Under the pieces are notes generated by a model. The model saw only the letters and a program-made list of their open reading frames with translations. It did no database searches and had not been told where the DNA came from. 25,604 nucleotides of DNA from Coraliomargarita_B sp036735565 (GTDB taxonomy: Bacteria > Verrucomicrobiota > Verrucomicrobiia > Opitutales > Coraliomargaritaceae), in NCBI GenBank assembly GCA_036735565.1, contig DAINOC010000032.1:1-25604 (forward strand). The letters are read 5' to 3'. Position 1 is the first letter of the stretch; every line of letters starts with the position of its first letter. Both the position numbers and the translations under genes were made by a program. Positions 7,049 through 14,350 of this stretch are shown piece by piece.

Positions 7049-9712
7049 CTAATTTTCAGACACTGCCGCTTCCTCGCCCAAGCGTGCGGTGACGATACTC
7101 CGCCCCGGCAGGTTGAAGGCGATCATTTTCCGATAGAGGCGCCGCGCCTCCAATGGACGCCCACGCGACTCCAGAATCGATCCAAGCTCGATGGTCGAAC
7201 GCGAGAGCCAATACCGCCCCAGGGGTCCGATTTCCTTCAATTCCTGGGGGTCCAGCAGAAACTCCGATGTCAAACGCGTCAGAACCGCAAGGGCTTCTTC
7301 AGTTGCCCCACCACGTTGAAAAACCAGCCCAAGCTTATACCCGACTTCGACCCGCAATGCCTCCGGGAGCGAGGGCAAGTCCAGAAGACGCTCCAGCAAT
7401 ACCGCCGCTTCGGATAGATCCGCCGCACTCTCCCGCGCCAACGCAACCACACAATCCGCATAGGCCAACTCGGCCCGGTAACGCAGCGGATGCCCGGGAT
7501 AGGCATTGATCAAATTCTCAAAGAGTAGCTGAGCGCTGGAAAAATCGTTTAACAGACGCAGCAGGTCGCCCTGCTTTAAACCCGCCTCAAAAACGATTGG
7601 AGATTCGGGATACCGCTCAACGAGTCGGCTTAAGATGACCGTCGCCTCCCCGAAGTGCGCCGGTCCACGGCGCTCGCAGTAGAGCGCAGCCTCAAAAAGT
7701 GCCTGCGCCGCCAGACTCCCCTGCGGATACGTATCCGCCAACTCAACCAGCGCCGACTGTGCAGCCCGATAGTTGCCACCCGCAGCCTGGTGCGACGCTT
7801 CCAGCAGAAATGTTCGCTCAGCGGCCGATGTCCCGGGAAACGCATCCCTCAAACGCTTGAGGACCTCAAGCCCAGCCTCCGTCTTTTGCCCGGCAAACAT
7901 AGCCTCGGCAAGCAGCAACAGAAACTCTCCCTTCAAACGGCTCAGTTCGCCGTCCGCCAGACTCCCGCCCTCTGCGGGTATGGCCTCAACCCGGCTGATC
8001 AGCGAAGCGACCGCCTCCTCCAGCCCCTCAAGAGCGCCAGCCTTGAGCTGCAAATAGAGCGCCAGCCAGCGCAAACGCAGATCCAGCGCCATCGGCAGAG
8101 TGCGATCATCTGAATCAGCCAACAGCGATGTGACGCGCGCACGGGCCTCATCAAGCCGCCCTGCGGCCATCAAGGCTCTAGCGATATTCCACTCACTCAT
8201 CCAGCGCTCCTTCGGCGGCACGGAGGCGCTGATACGGGTGCTGTCCACAAAATTGATCGCCCGGTCCAATTGCCCCGCCCGGATTTCAGCAGTCACCAAC
8301 CGAAAAAATATAAGCGCAGCCCCTTCACCCGATGGTCGCACCCGCTCCGCTGCACGGTAAAAATCGACTGCATTGGCAAAGTCGCGGTTGAGGAAATAAC
8401 AATCGCCGATCTGACGATTGATCATGAAACTCGCTTCCGCCGAGGTCGCCGTTTCCCTCAGCTGCGAGAGATACTCCGCCGCGACACGAAACTGGGGCGG
8501 CTGTCTCTGGATCGCCGCATAGGCCAGCAGCCGATACACATCCTCGACCTCCCGCGCACCCGGATACTGCTCCAGGAGGAACCGCGCATCCGCCTCGGCT
8601 ATGCTCGCCGTCTCCGGGCTGGCCAGCGCCAATTGACCCCGAAGGAAATACAACTGAGCAATCAGCGGGTGCGATGGCGACTGCGCGATCACCTGACTGA
8701 GAAACCCCAGAAGCGATGATGGTTCACCCATCGCCCGAACCAGGAGCTGTAGTGCGATGCCTGTTGCCACCTTGCCTCGCCCCGTGCGGACGATCTCCAT
8801 CAAAGCAGCCCGGCCCGCATCCGTGCCGGCATCGAGTAGCATCGCCTTGAGCAAAAGCAACTGCCCCCGCTCCTCCTCAGAATAAACAGAAGCGCGCCCA
8901 ACGATTTCCTGGTCCAACAAAGCCAGAGCTTCATCCCGGCGGTCCATACCGGAGAGCAAAATCGCCGCCTCCACGATGAAGGGATAAGCCGCTGCCTGCC
9001 CTCTTAATTCGGAAACCCGCTTGCGGATGTCCGCGAGCAATGCCTCATCCCCCGAGTCCGCAGCGAGCAACTTATCCCTCAGCACGAGTGCCTCAAAAAA
9101 TGCCATCTGCTCCGGGCTTCCCCCGAGACCCCGGGCTCTTTCCAGCGATTGACGGGCCCGGTCCGCTTCATCCGAACCGGCTGAAAGCAAGCCATCCATC
9201 AGGTAATACCATGGGAGATCCTCCTCTTTCAGTTGGGATGCCTCGATGGTCAAAAGCTGCTGGAAAAAGGCAGCCCTGCGATCGACCGAAAGCGGGCGCC
9301 CGCGACTCATCTCAAGACCATAGAGTGCAATGATTCGGGATAAAGTCGCCCTGGGCCCGTCCCCCACGCCCGCCGACTCCAACGCATCAAGCGCCTCCGC
9401 GTAATCCCCCTGCGCGACCAAGGATGCCACCAGGCCAAAAGTCGCATTCTGCAACGATGCCTCAGGCAAATCGCCGCCGGCCACGAGAACCCGGCGATAC
9501 TGTGCCTCCGCCAAACTCGCCAGCCCACTGCCCAGGGCTCGTTCAGCCAACTCCAAGTCCCACTCCAGCCGGACATAAGACGAATCCTCCATCGGCGTTT
9601 CCACTAGTGGCGCTTGCCCCGCCAATACGACAGGTAAAAGCAGCCACCAAAGGCACCGCCACAAAAATCCGGCGCGTGTTTTGGGTATCACTGAAGCAAA
9701 CAATAAAGTCAT
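7049..9712 (-). CDS. Exported TPR-repeat protein, first gene of ExbBD operon
   Basis: The 887-residue product begins with a signal peptide (basic start, then FLWRCLWWLLLPVVLAGQA) and then consists almost entirely of helical tetratricopeptide-type repeats. Typical stretches are LASLAEAQYRRVLVAGGDLPEA, IGDCYFLNRDFANAVDFYRAAE, YRAAQSALVELADTYPQGS and LLFENLINAYPGHPLRYRAELAYADCV. The YPxSP/YPGHP turns resemble those of the YbgF/CpoB-like and BamD-like TPRs found with Tol and Bam machineries. No enzymatic motif is visible. I start at the ATG at 9712, because an earlier in-frame start at 9736 would fall inside the tRNA-Arg gene. The start lies only 12 bases from the tRNA 3' end, so transcription must begin inside or upstream of the tRNA. 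The likely role is a periplasmic scaffold for the ExbBD/TonB-like motor; this is inferred from gene order. Confidence 0.88.
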   Translation of the reverse strand: MTLLFASVIPKTRAGFLWRCLWWLLLPVVLAGQAPLVETPMEDSSYVRLEWDLELAERALGSGLASLAEAQYRRVLVAGGDLPEASLQNATFGLVASLVAQGDYAEALDALESAGVGDGPRATLSRIIALYGLEMSRGRPLSVDRRAAFFQQLLTIEASQLKEEDLPWYYLMDGLLSAGSDEADRARQSLERARGLGGSPEQMAFFEALVLRDKLLAADSGDEALLADIRKRVSELRGQAAAYPFIVEAAILLSGMDRRDEALALLDQEIVGRASVYSEEERGQLLLLKAMLLDAGTDAGRAALMEIVRTGRGKVATGIALQLLVRAMGEPSSLLGFLSQVIAQSPSHPLIAQLYFLRGQLALASPETASIAEADARFLLEQYPGAREVEDVYRLLAYAAIQRQPPQFRVAAEYLSQLRETATSAEASFMINRQIGDCYFLNRDFANAVDFYRAAERVRPSGEGAALIFFRLVTAEIRAGQLDRAINFVDSTRISASVPPKERWMSEWNIARALMAAGRLDEARARVTSLLADSDDRTLPMALDLRLRWLALYLQLKAGALEGLEEAVASLISRVEAIPAEGGSLADGELSRLKGEFLLLLAEAMFAGQKTEAGLEVLKRLRDAFPGTSAAERTFLLEASHQAAGGNYRAAQSALVELADTYPQGSLAAQALFEAALYCERRGPAHFGEATVILSRLVERYPESPIVFEAGLKQGDLLRLLNDFSSAQLLFENLINAYPGHPLRYRAELAYADCVVALARESAADLSEAAVLLERLLDLPSLPEALRVEVGYKLGLVFQRGGATEEALAVLTRLTSEFLLDPQELKEIGPLGRYWLSRSTIELGSILESRGRPLEARRLYRKMIAFNLPGRSIVTARLGEEAAVSEN

Positions 9713-9724
9713 GAGTATCCGCAA

Positions 9725-9799
9725 TGGCGCCCCCACCGGGACTCGAACCCGGATTAACGGTTTAGGAAACCGCGGTTCTATCCATTGAACTATGGGGAC
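9725..9799 (-). tRNA. tRNA-Arg(CCU)
   Basis: Read on the minus strand the sequence folds into a full cloverleaf. The acceptor stem is GTCCCCA/TGGGGGC, the D stem GTTC/GAAC, the anticodon stem GCGGT/ACCGT with loop TTCCTAA, and the T arm CCGGG-TTCGAGT-CCCGG. The discriminator is G, followed by an encoded CCA (9727-9725). Anticodon CCU reads the rare arginine codon AGG. The gene is oriented with the TPR-exbB-exbD block and ends 12 bases before the TPR start codon, so the two may share a transcript. Confidence 0.96.
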
Positions 9800-9938
9800 C
9801 GATACCTAATGCATACCCACCACTAGCAAGGCATCAAGCGCTTACTGCGAAGGATGTCGGGCAATTTTGCACATCCCCGCAAAAAAAACCGGCCTACTCT
9901 TCCAAAGCGCTCTTGTCTAAATCGATTGAAAAAAAAAC

Positions 9939-9966
9939 TTGCAGTAGTGCCCGGGAGACCTACTTT
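9939..9966 (+). promoter_or_regulatory. Possible sigma-70-type promoter of rpsR
   Basis: TTGCAG (9939-9944) and TACTTT (9961-9966) are separated by 16 bases, just upstream of the S18 start codon at 9977. If real, transcription would begin only a few bases before the ATG, giving a nearly leaderless mRNA, in keeping with the lack of a ribosome site. The match to consensus is partial. Confidence 0.3.
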
Positions 9967-9976
9967 TCCGCGTTCC

Positions 9977-10174
9977 ATGACTTCCAATCGTAAATCTCTC
10001 AACCGCTCGCTCAATCCGATGGACTACACGTTCAACGAGGTCGAGCAGCTCTCCCGCTTTGTCACTGAGACGGGCAAGATCCTGCCGCGCAAGGACACCG
10101 GCTTGTCGGCCAAGCACCAGCGCCGCATCACCAACCGCATCAAGCAGGCTCGCAACATGCTGACCATGCAGTGA
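9977..10174 (+). CDS. rpsR: 30S ribosomal protein S18
   Basis: The 65-residue product contains the bS18 core: MDYTFNEVEQLSRFVTETGK, ILPRKDTGLSAKHQRRITNR and IKQARNMLTM. It binds near S6 on the platform of the small subunit. The ATG at 9977 is chosen because upstream residues in the longer frame (from 9854) do not look like S18. The protein is short: it lacks both the usual basic N-terminal lead and the C-terminal LLPY tail, and it has no cysteine, so it is a zinc-free form. It stands alone rather than in the common rpsF-ssb-rpsR-rplI operon. A possible promoter lies just upstream and a terminator follows. No Shine-Dalgarno sequence is visible. Confidence 0.93.
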   Translation: MTSNRKSLNRSLNPMDYTFNEVEQLSRFVTETGKILPRKDTGLSAKHQRRITNRIKQARNMLTMQ

Positions 10175-10216
10175 TTTGCTCTGCGGAGAAACCCCCTTCC
10201 ACTGACTGAAACCACG

Positions 10217-10246
10217 TCCTTCCTCCAAAACGGGGAAGGATTTTTT
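10217..10246 (+). terminator. Intrinsic terminator after rpsR
   Basis: TCCTTCC (10217-10223) pairs with GGAAGGA (10234-10240), possibly extended inward by CC/GG around a bulge. Six T residues follow directly (10241-10246). It ends at the base before the ATG of the next gene, so it both closes rpsR and occupies the whole leader of the Sua5 gene. Confidence 0.8.
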
Positions 10247-11269
10247 ATGCCCGCGATGTGCGCCTCAAGTAACATCCTCGAACCATCTGAAGCCAATATC
10301 CAGTATTGCGCGGATCTGCTTCGCTCTGATCACCTGGTCGCCGTGCCCACTGAAACCGTCTACGGCCTCGCTGGCAATAGCTTCTCCGAAGCAGCGGTTC
10401 GAAAGATTTTTCAAACCAAAGGGAGGCCCCTGATCGACCCTCTGATTAGCCATTTTGCCGAGGCCGAAGCCGCCTTTGAATGCGTGGAATCCAATACCGA
10501 AGCCAAACTGCTTGCGCAAAGCCTTTGGCCCGGCCCCCTGACGATGGTGCTCCCGAAGAAACCAATCGTTCCCGATTTGGTCACCGCCGGCCTCCCTTCT
10601 GCGGCGATCCGAGTGCCCGCGCATCCCGTATTTCGAAAACTCCTCGCGCAGCTCGATTTCCCTCTGGCGGCGCCCAGCGCGAATCCTTTCGGCTATGTCA
10701 GCCCAACCAGGGCGTCCCACGTCGCGGTCACTCTCGGCGATCGGGTCACCGCGATTCTGGACGCCGGCCCGTGCTCCCATGGCATCGAATCGACCATCAT
10801 TGACCTCAGAGTTCCCTCAAGTCCACGCATTTTGCGGCCCGGTCCCATTCCTGCCGGGGTAATCGCAGCGATTCTAAAAATCCCGGAAGTCAGCCTGCTC
10901 GAAGCGACGCCGACCAGCGGACCCCAACTCGCCCCCGGGATGCTCTCCAAGCACTACAGCCCCAAGGCATCCATACGAATTCTGCCACACGGCGAGTCCG
11001 CTCATGCGGCCTTGTCGGTCCCGGACAATCTGCGCACGGCAATTATTTTTAATCAAAGACCCGCGCAACTGCCGGATACGTCAGCGGACCTGTTTTGGCT
11101 TTCGGAGTCGGATGACCTCGAGGCGGTGGCCCGAAACTTTTTTCACCTCCTGCAAAAATGCGATCAGGCCGGATACGATCAACTCATTGTCGAGGCCGCC
11201 CCGGACCAGGAGCTCGGCCTCGCTATTAATGACCGTCTGCGAAGAGCCGCAGCAAAGGCATCGCTTTAG
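10247..11269 (+). CDS. tsaC: L-threonylcarbamoyladenylate synthase (Sua5 type)
   Basis: The enzyme makes threonylcarbamoyl-AMP from threonine, bicarbonate and ATP, the first step of the universal t6A37 tRNA modification. The YrdC domain spans about residues 15-205, with VPTETVYGLAGN (33-44), the K58/R60 pair in TKGRPLIDPL, WPGPLTMVLP and PSANPFGYVSPT (143-154). A linker PQLAPGMLSKHYSPKA (about 226-241) leads to the extra Sua5 domain (about 245-335), so this is the long Sua5 form, not the short TsaC. The ATG at 10247 directly follows the T-run of the rpsR terminator; ATG at 10256 is an alternative start. Nearly all the leader is occupied by that hairpin, so transcription must read through it or start with almost no leader. 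Confidence 0.95.
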   Translation: MPAMCASSNILEPSEANIQYCADLLRSDHLVAVPTETVYGLAGNSFSEAAVRKIFQTKGRPLIDPLISHFAEAEAAFECVESNTEAKLLAQSLWPGPLTMVLPKKPIVPDLVTAGLPSAAIRVPAHPVFRKLLAQLDFPLAAPSANPFGYVSPTRASHVAVTLGDRVTAILDAGPCSHGIESTIIDLRVPSSPRILRPGPIPAGVIAAILKIPEVSLLEATPTSGPQLAPGMLSKHYSPKASIRILPHGESAHAALSVPDNLRTAIIFNQRPAQLPDTSADLFWLSESDDLEAVARNFFHLLQKCDQAGYDQLIVEAAPDQELGLAINDRLRRAAAKASL

Positions 11270-11302
11270 AACGGTGCCACGCTGCAATAAAGCCTACCTA
11301 AC

Positions 11303-13585
11303 CTAACTACGCTGCTGCAACTCCGGCTCGACCGCTTCCGAAAGCTCGCTGTCAAAGTCCGCTTCCTCCTGCTTGATGTAGTAGCTCTGGTAGCTCTCGT
11401 CCGAGTAGTGGGAGTAGTAGTAGCTGGCCAGAGTGCTGGTGATGTTGTTCAGGATAGCACCGAATACCGGCGTGTTCGACTCCCAAAGGCGGCGCACGTT
11501 TACAATGGCCGTTTTCCGCTTCACCGTGTTGAACTTAATCACGTAGATCACGCCGTCGATTAGCGGCAGCAGACTCAAGGCGTCACTCACGGCAGCCAGC
11601 GGCGGTGTATCCACCACAATCCGGTCGTAACGGTCGCGAAGCTCCGCAAACATTGCTTCGAATTTCGCGCTGTTCATCACCTGGGTCGGGTTCTTTGACT
11701 TACCCCCTGTCGGCAGAACATCCAGATTCGGGTAAACCTCTCTGATAATCACCGAATCCAGATCGGCACCCTTCTCAATATGGCCGAGAAGTCCCCGGTC
11801 ATTGTCGAGCTGGAGCGAACGCGCAACGTTTGGCAGGCGTAAGTCGGCATCGAGCAGAAGCGTTTTCTCTCCGTGATTGGCAAATGTCAGTGCCATGTTC
11901 GAGCTGACGAAAGACTTGCCCTCGCCAGGAACGGTACTCGTCGACATGATGACTTTGGCGTTCTTACTCTCATCATTGAGTTTGAGCGCCGAATGGATCG
12001 TCCGGAAGGTCTCAGTCACATGCCGGTCTGCATTTGATGCGACCGCCTGGGCCTTCGAATTGGAGTCCAGCTTTTTGATCCGGGGAACTACGCCAAGCAT
12101 CGGCAGGCCAATAGCGCCTTCAATATCAAATGCGCTCTTAACCCGATCGTCAAAGAAGGCGACCGCAAACACCAGAGCGGTGCCAAAAGCGAGGCCTCCA
12201 AAGAAACCAGCAGCCAGATTCATAGCAACATTCGGAGACGTCGGGTTGTCCTCAGATGGCGGAAACGCCTCATCAATGATCCGAGCATTTGGGTTCTTCA
12301 AATTAACCTGCGCTTTCTCCGTCGTCATCCGCGCGTTCAAAGCCTGAAAGAAACTCTGCTGCGTCTCGAAGTCGCGGTAGAGGGAATTGTAGGCAACGCG
12401 GACCTTACTTAGTTCAATCAACTCGCGCTCTTTTTCGGCCAAACGCTTGCTGGCCATTTCAAAATTGGCTCGCGCTTCGGTGTAGGACCCGTAAATTTTT
12501 TCAACGGCGTTGTTCACCGCTAAAGATAACTCCAGTTCCGCCTCCTGCAACGTTTGAGTTTGTTGGATCATCACTGGATGTTTCTCCCGATAGCGCTTTG
12601 AAAGCGACGAGATCGCTATCCGTGTAGCGGAAATCTTATCCAAAAGCGAGCTGACCGCGCCTTGCTCGGCTACAAACGACAATTCCCACAAGTTGCGCCC
12701 CTGCCGACGGTAACTTTCAATCAGATTCCACTTGGTCTCCAGGTTATCGAAGGCGTTTTTATTGGACAATTTGATCTGGTTAAGAGTCCCCAATTGCTCT
12801 CGGGCAATGTTCTCCTGGCTATCCAGGGAAACCGCATTGTTGTTATCGCGATACTCCGCGAGCTTGAGTTCGAGCTCTTCGACGCGACTCTCCTGCTGGT
12901 CAGCCCGGATGCGCAGGTCCTCAACCGCCTTCATCGAGCCGTCGATATTTTTCTTGAGGTTGTAGTCGATGTACTCCTTGGCGAAAAGATTAGCCACTTC
13001 CGCCGCTATGATCGGATCTGGATGCGAATAGACGATATTGATCATCAAGCTCATGCGCTTGGGCACAATTCTCCGGTTGCGGGCCAGCACTTCCACCGGT
13101 GACAACGGCCCGCTCAAACTCAAAGCGTCCGCGTAAGGCGCCATAAATCGCACGCGCATCTCATCCTGAAGACGCTGCTCGACACCTTTGACGATCGTGA
13201 TGCTCTCCAACAGACTAATCTGGGTGTTGAGATCCTCAGCTGAACGGATCTGGTTTTGCTCCATCTCCATGGTTTTACCGAGCGCTGAGGGATCATCGCG
13301 CAGCAATTGCACCGTTGCCACTGCAGAATAGACCTTCGTCTTGTTAAAAGTGTAGAGAATCGAACCGGTGAAAATAATGAAGAGGGCTACGATCAGATAC
13401 CAAATCCGCTCGCGAAACATGAGCAGATAGTCCTTGAAGGATCGCTGAGGGCCGCCGCCGTCTCCCCCGCCGCCATAACCACCGCCGTAGCCTCCGTAGC
13501 CATAGCCTCCGTAGCCATAGCCTCCATACCCCCCATAGCCTCCAGAACTGGGGTCCGGGCCTCCTCTTACGTATTCGTTTTTCAT
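11303..13585 (-). CDS. Wzc-like polysaccharide co-polymerase / tyrosine autokinase
   Basis: This 760-residue inner-membrane protein combines a chain-length (Wzz-type) domain with a BY-kinase domain. Helix 1 lies at about 62-80 and helix 2 at about 455-478, with a long coiled-coil-rich periplasmic part between them. The NPTSPN motif (447-452) stands just before helix 2. The kinase has Walker A STVPGEGKS (550-558), Walker A' LLLDADLR (576-583), Walker B IVVDTPP (656-662) and a tyrosine cluster near the C-terminus (Y722-724, 727, 732, 735, 736) for cyclic autophosphorylation. Unusually, a Gly/Tyr-rich segment (residues 15-45) precedes helix 1; its DNA holds a 15-base tandem repeat. The gene follows the export protein by nine bases. 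Together they control length and export of an exopolysaccharide. Confidence 0.95.
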   Translation of the reverse strand: MKNEYVRGGPDPSSGGYGGYGGYGYGGYGYGGYGGGYGGGGDGGGPQRSFKDYLLMFRERIWYLIVALFIIFTGSILYTFNKTKVYSAVATVQLLRDDPSALGKTMEMEQNQIRSAEDLNTQISLLESITIVKGVEQRLQDEMRVRFMAPYADALSLSGPLSPVEVLARNRRIVPKRMSLMINIVYSHPDPIIAAEVANLFAKEYIDYNLKKNIDGSMKAVEDLRIRADQQESRVEELELKLAEYRDNNNAVSLDSQENIAREQLGTLNQIKLSNKNAFDNLETKWNLIESYRRQGRNLWELSFVAEQGAVSSLLDKISATRIAISSLSKRYREKHPVMIQQTQTLQEAELELSLAVNNAVEKIYGSYTEARANFEMASKRLAEKERELIELSKVRVAYNSLYRDFETQQSFFQALNARMTTEKAQVNLKNPNARIIDEAFPPSEDNPTSPNVAMNLAAGFFGGLAFGTALVFAVAFFDDRVKSAFDIEGAIGLPMLGVVPRIKKLDSNSKAQAVASNADRHVTETFRTIHSALKLNDESKNAKVIMSTSTVPGEGKSFVSSNMALTFANHGEKTLLLDADLRLPNVARSLQLDNDRGLLGHIEKGADLDSVIIREVYPNLDVLPTGGKSKNPTQVMNSAKFEAMFAELRDRYDRIVVDTPPLAAVSDALSLLPLIDGVIYVIKFNTVKRKTAIVNVRRLWESNTPVFGAILNNITSTLASYYYSHYSDESYQSYYIKQEEADFDSELSEAVEPELQQRS
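13491..13520. repeat. Two exact 15-base tandem units in the Gly/Tyr coding segment
   Basis: CCTCCGTAGCCATAG occurs at 13491-13505 and again at 13506-13520. Degenerate copies flank it on both sides from about 13477 to 13551. The repeat encodes the GGYGY pattern of the kinase N-terminus, and its length is a multiple of three, so copy changes would keep the frame. Confidence 0.85.
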
Positions 13586-13594
13586 CCTCGTTCC

Positions 13595-14269
13595 TTATAT
13601 AATTCGTTCAGGCACCCAGATCGTGTCGCCCTCCTTGAGGACAATATCCCGGCTGTCCGGGTCAGTGACGATCCGATTAAAATTCACCTCCATCTGGACG
13701 GCGCGCCCGTCTTCCTGGATTCGCTTGATGGTGATTGACCTTGGGTTACCCAATCGAGTTATGCCGCGCACCGCAGCGATCGCTTCCACCAAAGACAAGT
13801 CCCTGTCCGGCGGGATTTGCACAATGCCGGGGCTGCCGACTTGGCCTAAAATATGAACGACCTTTGGCGAAAAGCTTGTGACCAAAAGGGAGACCTGGGG
13901 ATTGACCAAGTAATCCCGGTTATACAGCTCCGTGATTAAAGATTGAGCTTCTGCGACGGTCATGCCCGCGATCTTTACTTTGCCAACCAAAGCCAGTGCC
14001 ACAGTCCCGTCACCTTCTACGCGCACCTCTTTCCTCAAATCCGGCTCCTGATAAATCGCGACCGTTATGATATCCGAGGGCTTGAGAACGTAATTTTCGC
14101 CAACGATAACACCTACGCCGGAGGCTCCGCCCTGACCGACGACCATTGGATCACGGGCGGCCCCACCGCCGAAAGAACCCCCACCGTCAGATCCGGATTC
14201 CTGCGCTAAAGCGCTGCTGAGAGGTAAACCCAATGTCAACAAACCCGCGACTAACCAGCTAATTTTCAT
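13595..14269 (-). CDS. Wza-like polysaccharide export protein
   Basis: The 224-residue product has a Sec signal peptide (MKISWLVAGLLTLGLPLSSALA), a Gly/Ser-rich linker, the Poly_export domain and one SLBB-like domain. Poly_export runs from about residue 58 (YVLKPSDIITVAIYQEPDL, VALALVGKVKIAGMTVAEAQ, NPQVSLLV). The SLBB-like part has VHILGQVGSPGIVQIPPDRDLSL and ends KEGDTIWVPERII. It should form the periplasmic or outer-membrane channel through which the sugar chain leaves. There is no lipobox cysteine, unlike E. coli Wza, and no C-terminal amphipathic helix, so the neighbouring beta-barrel may supply the outer-membrane pore. The ATG at 14269 begins the signal peptide; upstream residues up to 14338 are unlikely. 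Confidence 0.93.
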   Translation of the reverse strand: MKISWLVAGLLTLGLPLSSALAQESGSDGGGSFGGGAARDPMVVGQGGASGVGVIVGENYVLKPSDIITVAIYQEPDLRKEVRVEGDGTVALALVGKVKIAGMTVAEAQSLITELYNRDYLVNPQVSLLVTSFSPKVVHILGQVGSPGIVQIPPDRDLSLVEAIAAVRGITRLGNPRSITIKRIQEDGRAVQMEVNFNRIVTDPDSRDIVLKEGDTIWVPERII

Positions 14270-14350
14270 AATGTATAGATCCACCCGCGATTCGAACCAC
14301 GGTCCGTAGATAGACCCTTTGCAGCGAGCGAAGTTCAACCGTTTTTTGTT

